Source: UBA4742 sp037138595 (GTDB lineage: Bacteria; Actinomycetota; Acidimicrobiia; Acidimicrobiales; Acidimicrobilacustridaceae). From it: DNA of 64,000 nucleotides. A program made the translations under genes and the position numbers. This document shows, piece after piece, positions 1 to 8,321 of the stretch (position 1 is the stretch's first letter; every line of letters starts with the position of its first letter). The notes beneath the pieces are model-generated. The model ran no database searches, was not told the origin of the DNA, and was given only the letters and a program-made list of their open reading frames with translations. Location: positions 22,421 through 86,420 of the forward strand of contig JBAXIB010000014.1 in the NCBI GenBank assembly GCA_037138595.1, given 5' to 3'.

Positions 1-799
1 CGGGACACGTCGTGATCTCATAACCCAAGAAAACTTGCTGATAATGACTCGTCATGCGCTCAGCGATGTGCGCCATTGGTAGATACGAAACCAAACGCTT
101 GCCGGCGTAGGACTCGAAGTTGATGCAGCGAACCAAACTCGCGACCGTCCACGCGATGTTGCGATGGGTAATCGTCACCGCTTTGGGCGGACCGGTTGTT
201 CCCGACGTATAGATGAGCGTCGCCAAGTCATCGGGGCGACAATCATCGACAATCGCCTCAAGATCGACTGGCGCATAATCCAAGATCGCGCGACCGGCGA
301 TCACGTGGTTGGACGAACCGACTCCGGTATCGCTGGTCAATGCCAAACAGACAAGGGCTCGCAGCGACGAAAGGTCGTCGCGAACGGCGAGGAACCGATC
401 GAGGAAATCAGGCCCTTCGACGATGGCCACCGAGGCACCACAGTGGTCAACCAAGTAGCGAACTTGATCAGACGATGACGAGTTATAGATCGATACCGAG
501 GCCGCGCCACAAAAGGTCGCGGCAACATCGAGTACATGGAAATCGGGCATGTTGCGCAGCATCAACACGATGCGATCGCCCGAACCCACCCCTTGGGCTT
601 TCAGTCCGCCAACTGCCCGCGCTACTCGATCGGCGTACTCGCGCCACGTCCACTCGGCCCACGAGTCGTCGTCACGTTTCCATCGAAGCGCAATTGCATC
701 GCCTCGGTCAGAAACAATCTTCAGAAATGCTTTCGGAAGGGTCTGGCCTTCGCATTCCCGCATCAACTCTTCGCTCGTAACGCTACTTACGCCTGCCAT
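1..799 (-). CDS. Long-chain acyl-CoA synthetase, N-terminal part (runs off the left edge)
   Basis: Reading leftward from an ATG at 799 gives an open frame of 266 codons with no stop before base 1, so the C-terminal part lies outside the window. The translation begins MAGVSSVTSEELMRECEG and contains the AMP-binding P-loop motif IYTSGTTGPPKAVTITHRN (about residues 192-210), then SYLPMAHIAERM, as in the long-chain fatty-acyl-CoA synthetases (FACS/FAA1 type) of the adenylate-forming superfamily. The expected activity is ATP-dependent activation of fatty acids to acyl-CoA by way of an acyl-adenylate. The second half of the adenylation domain and the catalytic C-terminal lysine cannot be seen. It is divergent from a thiolase, which fits fatty-acid metabolism. 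Confidence 0.9.
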   Translation of the reverse strand, partial: MAGVSSVTSEELMRECEGQTLPKAFLKIVSDRGDAIALRWKRDDDSWAEWTWREYADRVARAVGGLKAQGVGSGDRIVLMLRNMPDFHVLDVAATFCGAASVSIYNSSSSDQVRYLVDHCGASVAIVEGPDFLDRFLAVRDDLSSLRALVCLALTSDTGVGSSNHVIAGRAILDYAPVDLEAIVDDCRPDDLATLIYTSGTTGPPKAVTITHRNIAWTVASLVRCINFESYAGKRLVSYLPMAHIAERMTSHYQQVFLGYEITTCP

Positions 800-965
800 C
801 GGGACCTCCGCCCTACTTGACGCCCAATCGAGCGCCGATCCAATCACTCTTCGCACTATTCCCCGAAGTTGTACACGATCCACCCAGACAACCGGCTACC
901 GACATCGATCGAATCGGTCAGATTGACCGCATCGCCGCTAACCGGCAACACTCAGACGAACCAAA

Positions 966-984
966 CTTGGTCCCTGGGTCCAAG
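966..984. promoter_or_regulatory. 19-bp near-perfect palindrome, candidate operator
   Basis: CTTGGTCCCTGGGTCCAAG is symmetric at 8 of 9 base pairs around a central T. It lies in the 283-bp space between the divergent acyl-CoA synthetase and thiolase genes, about 100 bp upstream of the thiolase ATG. Its size and symmetry suit a dimeric repressor such as a TetR-type fatty-acid regulator, but the regulator is not in the window and this role is inference. No convincing -35/-10 pair was seen elsewhere in this space. Confidence 0.4.
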
Positions 985-1082
985 CACAGGGGAACAGTAA
1001 ACGGATGTAATTCGCAACCTTTGCTGCAGTTCCGGGCACTCTGGCTCGAGAGCAATCGCAGCACTACGAGAGGAACCATCAC

Positions 1083-2279
1083 ATGGCCACCGCAGTCATC
1101 GTCGACGCCGTCCGGACCGCCGGAGGAAAACGCAACGGGAAACTCTCCGGCTGGCATCCAGTCGATCTCGCAGCCGAGACGCTCAAAGCACTCGTTGAAC
1201 GCAACGACCTTGACCCCGCGCTCGTTGACGACGTCATCATGGGCTGTGTGATGCAGGTCGGTGCCCAGTCGCTCAACATTGGCCGCAATGCGGTACTCGC
1301 AGCTGGGTTCCCCGAATCAGTCCCGTCGACCACCGTCGACCGGCAGTGTGGCTCATCGCAGCAATCGGCTGCGTTTGCGGCCCAAGGAGTTATCGCTGGC
1401 GCATACGACATCGTGATTGCCGCCGGCATCGAAGTGATGAGTGTTGTTCCGATGGGCGCCTCCGCAATGGTCAAAGACGTCGGGTTCCCATTCGGCGACA
1501 TCATGGGCATGCGCTATGCCGATGTTGGTGGCCTCGTCCCGCAAGGCATCTCAGCCGAATTGATCGCCGAGAAGTGGGGCATCTCGCGCGAAGAACTCGA
1601 TGCGTTCGGCGCACTGAGCCAACAGCGGGCCGAACAAGCCACTGCTGAAGGTCGCTTCGACAACGAAATCATTCCAGTCAAGGTCAAAGCCCGCGACAAA
1701 GAGACCGGCGAATTGATCGAGACCAACGAAATGCACACCGTTGACGAAGGCATTCGCTCTGGCACAACCATCGAAACCCTCGCCAACTTGAAGCCCGCGT
1801 TCAAAGAAGACGGACGGGTTACCGCCGGCAACTCATCGCAGATCTGCGATGGTGCATCAGCGGTGCTGATCATGAGCGAAGAAAAAGCCAAAGCGCTTGG
1901 GCTAACGCCACGAGCCCGTTTCCACACCTTCGCCCTCGCTGGCGTCGACCCGGTCACCATGCTTACCGGACCCATCCCGTCCACGATCAAGGCCCTCGAA
2001 AAGTCGGGCCTGTCCATGGGCGACATCGACCTCACCGAAATCAACGAAGCATTCGCTTCCGTCGTGTTGTCCTGGGAAAAGGAACTGCACCCCGACATGT
2101 CCAAGGTCAATGTCAACGGCGGCGCCATCGCCCTCGGACATCCGCTTGGATCATCAGGCACCAAGCTCATGGCAACCCTGCTCAACGAACTCGAGCGCAC
2201 CGGCGGCCGCTACGGCCTGCAAACGATGTGTGAAGGTGGCGGCATGGCCAACGCCACCATCATCGAGCGCCTGGGCTAA
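1083..2279 (+). CDS. Acetyl-CoA C-acyltransferase (thiolase)
   Basis: A 398-residue protein of the usual thiolase length. It would catalyse thiolytic cleavage of 3-ketoacyl-CoA or the reverse condensation of two acetyl-CoA. The nucleophilic Cys89 sits in VDRQCGSSQQSA, the second active-site block is GGAIALGHPLGSSGT with His353, and the C-terminal base Cys383 sits in MCEGGGMANATII. The ATG follows GAGAGGA at a good distance. The gene is divergent from a fatty-acyl-CoA synthetase, which favours beta-oxidation over PHB or mevalonate synthesis, although sequence alone cannot separate degradative and biosynthetic thiolases. Confidence 0.93.
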   Translation: MATAVIVDAVRTAGGKRNGKLSGWHPVDLAAETLKALVERNDLDPALVDDVIMGCVMQVGAQSLNIGRNAVLAAGFPESVPSTTVDRQCGSSQQSAAFAAQGVIAGAYDIVIAAGIEVMSVVPMGASAMVKDVGFPFGDIMGMRYADVGGLVPQGISAELIAEKWGISREELDAFGALSQQRAEQATAEGRFDNEIIPVKVKARDKETGELIETNEMHTVDEGIRSGTTIETLANLKPAFKEDGRVTAGNSSQICDGASAVLIMSEEKAKALGLTPRARFHTFALAGVDPVTMLTGPIPSTIKALEKSGLSMGDIDLTEINEAFASVVLSWEKELHPDMSKVNVNGGAIALGHPLGSSGTKLMATLLNELERTGGRYGLQTMCEGGGMANATIIERLG

Positions 2280-2289
2280 TCGCCACGGC

Positions 2290-2622
2290 GTGATCACCTC
2301 TGTAGTCAAGCATCCCGTCGTCCTGGCGGTAACCGCGGCATTGACTGTGGCCGGTCTCATCACGCACAACAACATCATCGCGGTATTGATCGCTGCCACC
2401 GCGACCTACCTCATGTTGAGAATCGGAGTTCTGCTCCTGGGTGGCTTAGCGCGCCCAGTCCCAGAACCTCTCCCCGCAGGCGAATTGCGAAAAGTTCGAC
2501 TGCTCTACCGATGCTCGATATGTGGAACCGAAGTACGCATGACTTCGGCGCCTGATGAAGAGCCCGAACCGCCGCGCCACTGTCTCGAAGACATGGACCT
2601 CATCGCACCAACGATGGAGTAG
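2290..2622 (+). CDS. Small membrane protein with C-terminal zinc-ribbon-like motif
   Basis: A GTG at 2290, 10 bp after the thiolase stop, opens a 110-residue protein. Residues about 7-45 form two hydrophobic segments with a short NNI turn. The cytosolic tail carries LYRCSICGTEVRMT followed about 18 residues later by PRHC. The CxxC...C pattern resembles a rudimentary zinc ribbon, but a fourth ligand is not obvious. No Shine-Dalgarno is visible before the GTG, so it may be translationally coupled to the thiolase. I do not recognise the family and the function is unknown. The frame also continues upstream antiphase to the thiolase, which is not meaningful. Confidence 0.6.
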   Translation: MITSVVKHPVVLAVTAALTVAGLITHNNIIAVLIAATATYLMLRIGVLLLGGLARPVPEPLPAGELRKVRLLYRCSICGTEVRMTSAPDEEPEPPRHCLEDMDLIAPTME

Positions 2623-2675
2623 CGGCGAACGGGAAATCGCGTCGCGAACGAGTTTTTTACACGAATTGTGCGTCG

Positions 2676-3017
2676 TTAGTGGTACTGGGTGGCCGCGATG
2701 ATCCCGACCAAAATCAACAACAGACCAACGAGCACCCACCAGTTCGACACCGAACCGGGCAGCAACATCACGTAGTTGAGGATGATCACCAAGATGCCCA
2801 GACCCCAGGGAACGAACATCGTGGCTGGCCACCACACCGGACTCACCTTTTGGTGTGACGGGACAGGCGGCGTATAGCGACTCGATGGTGGAGGGCCCGA
2901 ACGCTTCGCGCCCTTCGCGCCCTTCGAGCCTTTTGCTCCGCCAGCACTGCCCTTAGGCGTGACCCGGCCAGAGCTTTCGGGGGTTCGTTTTTGGGGTTCG
3001 GTTGCGTCGTCGGTCAC
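2676..3017 (-). CDS. crgA: Cell division protein CrgA
   Basis: A GTG at 3017 gives 113 residues. The N-terminus is a Lys/Gly/Ser/Pro-rich cytosolic tail with repeats such as KGSKGAKGAK. It is followed by the family hallmark SRYTPP...SPVWWP and two transmembrane helices (about residues 57-77 and 88-106) joined by LNYVMLLPGSVSNWW, ending in AATQYH. CrgA is an actinobacterial septum-localised protein that interacts with FtsZ and penicillin-binding proteins. Its place beside trpG and pknB matches the mycobacterial gene order. An upstream in-frame start would run into the divergent trpG and add an untypical N-terminus, so GTG 3017 is preferred. Confidence 0.85.
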   Translation of the reverse strand: MTDDATEPQKRTPESSGRVTPKGSAGGAKGSKGAKGAKRSGPPPSSRYTPPVPSHQKVSPVWWPATMFVPWGLGILVIILNYVMLLPGSVSNWWVLVGLLLILVGIIAATQYH

Positions 3018-3084
3018 GGTCGAGAATCTAGCCCGACAATCCCATGTGGGCTGAACCCCGCGGGGCCGGTAGCGTGGCGACTCC

Positions 3085-3666
3085 ATGAGTGCCCGAGTGC
3101 TAGTCCTCGACAACTACGACTCGTTCGTCTACAACCTCGTCCAATATTTGGGTGAACAGGGCGCCGATCCGCTCGTCCATCGAAGTGACGCACTCACGCT
3201 TGAACAGATCATCGACCTTGATCCCGATGCCATCCTCATAAGTCCGGGACCGGGCCGGCCCGACGATGCCGGCCTGAGCAACGACGTGATCAAACATTTC
3301 GCCGGACATCGACCGGTGTTCGGTGTTTGCCTGGGCCACCAATGCATCGGCCAAGTTTTCGGCGGCACCATCGTGCGCGCCCCCGAAATCATGCACGGCA
3401 AGACGTCACTCATCAACCACATCAACGACGGCGTCTTTGCGGGACTACCCAATCCGCTCGAAGCGACCCGCTACCACTCGCTCATCGTTGAACGATCATC
3501 GGTGCCCGACGTGCTCGAGATCACCGCCGAAACCGATGACGGCATCATCATGGGGCTTCGCCACCGCGAATTCGACGTCGAGGGTGTGCAATTTCATCCC
3601 GAATCAATTCTCACCATCGCCGGCCGAGAACTCATCGCGAACTTTTTGGCCCGCGCTGAACGCTAG
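3085..3666 (+). CDS. trpG: Glutamine amidotransferase of anthranilate/aminodeoxychorismate synthase
   Basis: A class I glutamine amidotransferase of 193 residues, the normal TrpG/PabA length. It would hydrolyse glutamine and channel ammonia to the chorismate-binding partner (TrpE or PabB) for anthranilate or p-aminobenzoate synthesis. The triad is visible: Cys82 in FGVCLGHQC, and His171 and Glu173 in VQFHPESI. The N-terminal VLDNYDSFVYNLVQYL and oxyanion ISPGPGRP are typical. No partner gene is present, and in this conserved locus the protein may serve both pathways (pabA). It is divergent from crgA and convergent with pknB. Confidence 0.92.
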   Translation: MSARVLVLDNYDSFVYNLVQYLGEQGADPLVHRSDALTLEQIIDLDPDAILISPGPGRPDDAGLSNDVIKHFAGHRPVFGVCLGHQCIGQVFGGTIVRAPEIMHGKTSLINHINDGVFAGLPNPLEATRYHSLIVERSSVPDVLEITAETDDGIIMGLRHREFDVEGVQFHPESILTIAGRELIANFLARAER

Positions 3667-3725
3667 AGCCGCGTCGACCACCAACGGCAAGGTCGATCGC
3701 CAATGCTGACGCCCCTGCACTAGTG

Positions 3726-5480
3726 CTAGGCGGTAGTCGAAGTCGTCGACGGCACCGGTGCTTTGGTTGTGGTCGGCGCAACGGTCGTTGTCGGCGCAGG
3801 TCCAGTCGACACGACCATAGTGATCTTGCTCCCCGGAGCGACACCGATCCCCGCGTCAGGGTTGGTACTGATGACCTTGCCAGCCGCAACCGAACTCGAC
3901 GATTGATCGACTTGAGTCACTTTGAATCCGGCCGCGGTCAACGTGGCCGAAGCCGTCCCCGCGCTTTGACCGATCACATCGGGAACCACCGTCGTTGCGG
4001 GACCACCTGAAACCACGATCGTCACTGTCGAGCCCTTGTCGGCTTTTTGCTTGGCGGCGGGCGATTGCGAAATCACTAAGTCGAGCGCAATCTTGGGATC
4101 GTTTTGGAGCGACACCTCAGCGGTAAAACCTGCGTTATCGAGCAACGAGGTCGCCGCCGCCTTGGTGAGGCCAACTACCGACGGGACTTCGGCCTGGCCC
4201 AGACCGTCGCTAACCCTCAACACGATCGTCGAACCTTTCGCTGCCTTTTGCCCGGCGCGTGGATCTTGGTCAAAAACGGTGTCGATCGGAACGTCGCTGT
4301 TTGCTTCGCGTCGAGCGTCGACGACGAATCCTTGTCCCTGCAAAATCGCCGTCGCTTCGCCAACCAAAAGATCGGTGACTGGTTTGACTTCAATTTGCTG
4401 GGCCGTCGAACGATTCAATTGAGTACTCACCCCGAACAACACCAAAGCAACAACGATGAGCACGCCGAGCAACACCCACAAGAATGTGGCGTTGCGTTTG
4501 TCGCCTTCAGCTGGCACATACGCGGCGGCAGCGCCAGGCGAGCTCACAGGACCAACTGCCGCCACCGCTTGGGTCGCCGCCCCAATCCCAACGACCAGCC
4601 CCGCGGCGATGGCCGCCTTGGACGTCAACGCGGCGACTGGACGGTCCTCCAAAAAGTTTCGGAGATCTGACCGAAGGTCTTCAGCCGACGCGTAACGATC
4701 GGCCGGATCTTTGGCCAGCAATTGCACGTCAATCGCCTCAAGCGCGACTGGCAGTTCAACTCCTGACCCACTCGGCAACGGGACCGGCGATTGTACGTGT
4801 TGGAACGCGATCGCCACTGGTGTGTCGCCGCCAAATGGCGGACGAGATGTCACCATCTCAAACAACACACAACCCAACGAGTACAAATCACTGCGAGGGT
4901 CAACTGGTTTTCCCTGCGCTTGCTCAGGTGAAAAATAGGTAGCCGTGCCCATCACCGCGCCGGCCTGCGTGAGATTCGATTGATCGGCAGCACCGGTGAT
5001 CGCTTGAGCGATACCGAAGTCCGCCACTTTCACCTGACCAGTTGGCGAGATGATCACATTGCCCGGCTTCACATCGCGATGGACCACACCATTGCGGTGA
5101 GCAAAACCCAAAGCGGCCGCGACGTCAGCGGTGATCTCGGCGGCGCGACGCGGATGCAATGGACCATCGGTCCGGATGAGGTCGGACAGACTCCGTCCCT
5201 CGACATATTCCATGACAATGAAATATGTGCCGCTTTGTTGACCCCAGTCGTAGATAGCCACGATGTTTGGATGATTCAGGTTGGCCGCAGCTTGGGCCTC
5301 ACGCCGAAACCGTTCAACAAACGTTGGGTCACGGGCGAACTCGGGAAACAGCACTTTGACGGCGACTGGCCGGTCCAGCAAAAGATCGCGGGCCAAATAC
5401 ACATCCGACATGCCACCGCGCGCCAATTTGCGATGAAGCTCATAGCGATCGTTGAATACCGTGGCACGCGCGTCAGACAT
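3726..5480 (-). CDS. pknB: PASTA-domain Ser/Thr protein kinase
   Basis: The ATG at 5480 gives 584 residues; a TTG at 5525 would add 15 unneeded residues. The cytosolic kinase domain spans about 10-275, with ATP lysine K42 (VAVK), catalytic HRD 134-136, DFG 154-156 and SPEQ in the P+1 loop. An Ala-rich linker leads to one transmembrane helix (about 333-351). Three extracellular PASTA repeats follow (about 365-424, 430-492, 498-558) and then a Thr/Pro-rich tail. PASTA kinases sense muropeptides or lipid II and phosphorylate FHA proteins and cell-wall enzymes. It is the last gene of the fhaA-fhaB-pstP-rodA-pbpA-pknB row, 58 bp after pbpA. No second kinase (pknA) occurs here. Confidence 0.96.
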   Translation of the reverse strand: MSDARATVFNDRYELHRKLARGGMSDVYLARDLLLDRPVAVKVLFPEFARDPTFVERFRREAQAAANLNHPNIVAIYDWGQQSGTYFIVMEYVEGRSLSDLIRTDGPLHPRRAAEITADVAAALGFAHRNGVVHRDVKPGNVIISPTGQVKVADFGIAQAITGAADQSNLTQAGAVMGTATYFSPEQAQGKPVDPRSDLYSLGCVLFEMVTSRPPFGGDTPVAIAFQHVQSPVPLPSGSGVELPVALEAIDVQLLAKDPADRYASAEDLRSDLRNFLEDRPVAALTSKAAIAAGLVVGIGAATQAVAAVGPVSSPGAAAAYVPAEGDKRNATFLWVLLGVLIVVALVLFGVSTQLNRSTAQQIEVKPVTDLLVGEATAILQGQGFVVDARREANSDVPIDTVFDQDPRAGQKAAKGSTIVLRVSDGLGQAEVPSVVGLTKAAATSLLDNAGFTAEVSLQNDPKIALDLVISQSPAAKQKADKGSTVTIVVSGGPATTVVPDVIGQSAGTASATLTAAGFKVTQVDQSSSSVAAGKVISTNPDAGIGVAPGSKITMVVSTGPAPTTTVAPTTTKAPVPSTTSTTA

Positions 5481-5538
5481 ACGGTGCGTCAGCCTAGTGA
5501 GCTGGCGAGGCGAGGACTTGACCAATCATGCCGAGCCC

Positions 5539-7017
5539 TCAATGGCCGGCCGCGATTGCGGCAAGGTAAGTCGACATAACCTGCTGGGCCACTGGCGCCG
5601 CCACTAAACCACCGGTCGCTTCGCGTACGCCAGGTTGGTTGAGTACGACCACCGAAATCGCAATCTGTGGCTCGCCGCCCGGTGGTCCAGCGAATCCCAT
5701 AATCCATGTGTGCGAGGTCGGTGGTTCTAAGCCAATCTGTGCGGTGCCCGTTTTTCCTCCGACCTCGTAACCGGCGATCTGCAATCGGGTCGCAGTTCCT
5801 CGCGCCACGACGTCCAACATCGCAACGCGCATCGTGGCCGCCGATTCGGCGCTAAGCGGATGCAGCCACGAGCCAATGTCGTAGCGCTGAATGACCGTGC
5901 CCTCGCTGTCGCGCACTTCGCGCATCACGTGAGGCTTCATGATCGACCCCTGATTGGCGATCGCGGCGGCCACCAATGCCATTTCGAGTGGGGTCGCTTG
6001 CACATCGTTTTGCCCAATCGAAGCCTGCGCCAACGCCGGTAAGTTGCGGGTGAAGTCAGTCGGAAAAACCGACTCAACCGGAGCAGGCAAATCAATTGGC
6101 GGTTTGGCATTGAATCCAAACGCTTGGGCGCCGGCGATCATGTCTGTCGGGCCGATCGTTTCGGTTCCCATTTCAGCAAATGCCGAATTGCACGACAATC
6201 GCAAGATCGGAACCAGCGTGCCACCACACGATTCGCCTCCGAAGTTACTGATGGTCTTGGTCGTGCCTGGCGGTCGATAACCCGTCGCAACTGGATACGA
6301 CGGATCTTCAAGTGTGACTTTTCCGGTCTGCACACCAGTCGAACCGGTAACGACCTTAAAGGTGGAGCCGGGGAAGTAACGCTCTTGATATTGGTGGGCA
6401 CGCAACGGCTGACCTGGGGCATCAAGCAACACCGTTCGTGCCGCGGCTGCGACATCTTGGTCGTTTGCGGCTAACAGGTTTGGATCAAACGATGGATAAC
6501 TCCAAAAGGCCAGTAGCTCACCGGTACGAGGATCAATCGCCACCACCGAACCTTCACGATCACCCAGGGCCGCTTTCGCGGCCTGTTGCAGGTCGTCACG
6601 GACCGACAATGTGAGATTGCCGACTTGGGGCCGCGGATTCAAAACGTCGGCGAATCCCCGCACCTGCTGGCCAATGGTGTTTCCGGCCAGCACCTCGTCG
6701 TAAGTCTTTTCGAGACCAGTCGAACCATAGGTGAATGAATAAAACCCGGTCAGTTGCGCGAACAAATCACCGGTTGGATACACCCGTTGTCGCTTGAACG
6801 CAGTGCCGGCCGTTTCCACCGATTCGGCGAGCAGCACCCCATCGGCGGCACTGATCGTTCCGCGAGGTTTGTTGAAATCTTGTTTCACCTGCAGCGTGTT
6901 GAACGCATTCGCATCCAACGAATCTTTCTGAAATACCTGAATCCAATTGAGCATCACGAACAACGCGAGGTAACAAGCCAATAGGCCAATTCCGAGCCGC
7001 CGGATTTGGGTATTCAT
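5539..7017 (-). CDS. pbpA: Class B penicillin-binding protein (PbpA-like transpeptidase)
   Basis: A 492-residue bitopic D,D-transpeptidase with an N-terminal transmembrane helix (about 8-28), a pedestal domain and a C-terminal penicillin-binding domain. All three catalytic motifs are present: STFK with nucleophile Ser218, SCN 275-277, and KTG 422-424. It would cross-link peptidoglycan as partner of the SEDS glycosyltransferase encoded directly upstream; the two genes overlap by 4 bp (ATGA), which suggests coupled translation. The shorter length and gene position match mycobacterial PbpA rather than FtsI. The PASTA kinase downstream probably controls the module. Confidence 0.95.
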   Translation of the reverse strand: MNTQIRRLGIGLLACYLALFVMLNWIQVFQKDSLDANAFNTLQVKQDFNKPRGTISAADGVLLAESVETAGTAFKRQRVYPTGDLFAQLTGFYSFTYGSTGLEKTYDEVLAGNTIGQQVRGFADVLNPRPQVGNLTLSVRDDLQQAAKAALGDREGSVVAIDPRTGELLAFWSYPSFDPNLLAANDQDVAAAARTVLLDAPGQPLRAHQYQERYFPGSTFKVVTGSTGVQTGKVTLEDPSYPVATGYRPPGTTKTISNFGGESCGGTLVPILRLSCNSAFAEMGTETIGPTDMIAGAQAFGFNAKPPIDLPAPVESVFPTDFTRNLPALAQASIGQNDVQATPLEMALVAAAIANQGSIMKPHVMREVRDSEGTVIQRYDIGSWLHPLSAESAATMRVAMLDVVARGTATRLQIAGYEVGGKTGTAQIGLEPPTSHTWIMGFAGPPGGEPQIAISVVVLNQPGVREATGGLVAAPVAQQVMSTYLAAIAAGH

Positions 7018-8318
7018 CGGGTCGCCATCAGCGCTTGTTTCTCAGAAGCTCGACGATGGTTCTCATCAGAAAGCCGCAACAGCAACGCCAGCATGATCCA
7101 GCTTGAGATCAATGACGAACCGCCGTACGCGATGAATGGCAAGGTCACACCAGTCAACGGGAGCACTCGAACGATGCCACCGATGATGATGAACGCCTGA
7201 ACGCCGATCAACGTCGTCAATCCAACCGCGAGCAATTTGTCGAATGCGTGATCCGAGCGCGCCGCGATGCGAAGGCCCGATCCCACCAAAATCAAATAGG
7301 CCGATAAAACCAACGTCGCGCCGAACAACCCAAGCTCTTGAGCCACGGCGACAAAAATAAAGTCCGATTCAATGAACACGATGTGTTCTTGATTGCCAAG
7401 CCCCAACCCCGTACCGGTCAATCCGCCATTGGCCATCGCGAACCAACCCTTGACAATCTGGAAACTGTCGCCGAGCGGATCCTTCCAAGGATTGATCCAC
7501 GTCGTGACCCGGCTTTGTACATGGCCGAAAGTCCGCCACGAGCCATACGCCGCCACCCCAAACATCACCGCGCCAGCAGCAAGATAGGAAGGCCGTGACG
7601 TCGCCACCCACAACATCACGATGAACAAAGCGAAAAAGAGCAGCGACGAACCGAGGTCTTTTTGCGAAACCATGATCATGATTGACGCCAGCCAAGCGAA
7701 AAGTACCGGACCGAGATGTTTGGGATCCGGCAGCGACAACGGCCCGAGGCGAAACGATCGCATCGCGAGAAGTTCCCGTTTCTCGACGAGGTACGACGCA
7801 AAAAAGATCGCCAACGCGATCTTGGCCAATTCGCCGGGTTGAAAACCAACTGGGCCAATTGCAACCCAAATCCGCGAGCCATGAATCTCGCGACCGACGT
7901 GGGGTACCAGTGGCAAGAGCAACAACCCGATACCGACCAGCGCGAACGTGTACCGATAGCGCTCAATCGCGCGAGTACGGGGAACAACCAGCAATACGCC
8001 GATGAATGCCGCGACGCCGACGGCAGTCCACGTTGCTTGCAGCGCGGCCAACTTCTCGTTGAGGCTGGTGATGACGACATAGCCAAGTCCATTGAGCAGC
8101 GCAGCGACCGGCAACAAGATCGGATCAGCGTCAGGAGCAAGTCGACGAACCACCAGATGCGCACCGAGCATCAAGGACATCACCATTAGTAAAAATGGTC
8201 CGATGTTCAGCGGGATCTTTTCGGTTGAGCCAAGACTGGCGAGCACGTAGGCCGCTCCAATGAGCACGACCACCATGACCAGAAGGCCGAGCTCAGTATT
8301 GCGCCGATTCGAAACCAT
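7014..8318 (-). CDS. rodA: SEDS peptidoglycan glycosyltransferase (FtsW/RodA family)
   Basis: A 434-residue polytopic protein with about ten hydrophobic helices and the SEDS signature region around the large loop: WLASIMIMVSQKDLGSSL, then GNQEHIVFIESDFIFVAVAQE, and near the C-terminus PLTGVTLPFIAYGGSSL. SEDS proteins polymerise lipid II into glycan strands together with a class B PBP, here encoded next to it with a 4-bp overlap. It begins 3 bp after the pstP stop. By gene order it corresponds to mycobacterial RodA; whether it works in elongation or division cannot be told from sequence. Confidence 0.95.
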   Translation of the reverse strand: MVSNRRNTELGLLVMVVVLIGAAYVLASLGSTEKIPLNIGPFLLMVMSLMLGAHLVVRRLAPDADPILLPVAALLNGLGYVVITSLNEKLAALQATWTAVGVAAFIGVLLVVPRTRAIERYRYTFALVGIGLLLLPLVPHVGREIHGSRIWVAIGPVGFQPGELAKIALAIFFASYLVEKRELLAMRSFRLGPLSLPDPKHLGPVLFAWLASIMIMVSQKDLGSSLLFFALFIVMLWVATSRPSYLAAGAVMFGVAAYGSWRTFGHVQSRVTTWINPWKDPLGDSFQIVKGWFAMANGGLTGTGLGLGNQEHIVFIESDFIFVAVAQELGLFGATLVLSAYLILVGSGLRIAARSDHAFDKLLAVGLTTLIGVQAFIIIGGIVRVLPLTGVTLPFIAYGGSSLISSWIMLALLLRLSDENHRRASEKQALMATR

Positions 8319-8321
8319 CGA

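Noticed and set aside
2641..2661. Intrinsic terminator with T-run between the small membrane protein and crgA
   Set aside because: A run of T is present, but the preceding TCGCG-T-CGCGA dyad has a one-base loop and cannot form a normal RNA hairpin.
3717..3726. Palindrome GCACTAGTGC between trpG and pknB as a terminator
   Set aside because: A 10-bp palindrome without a loop or U-tract is too weak to call.
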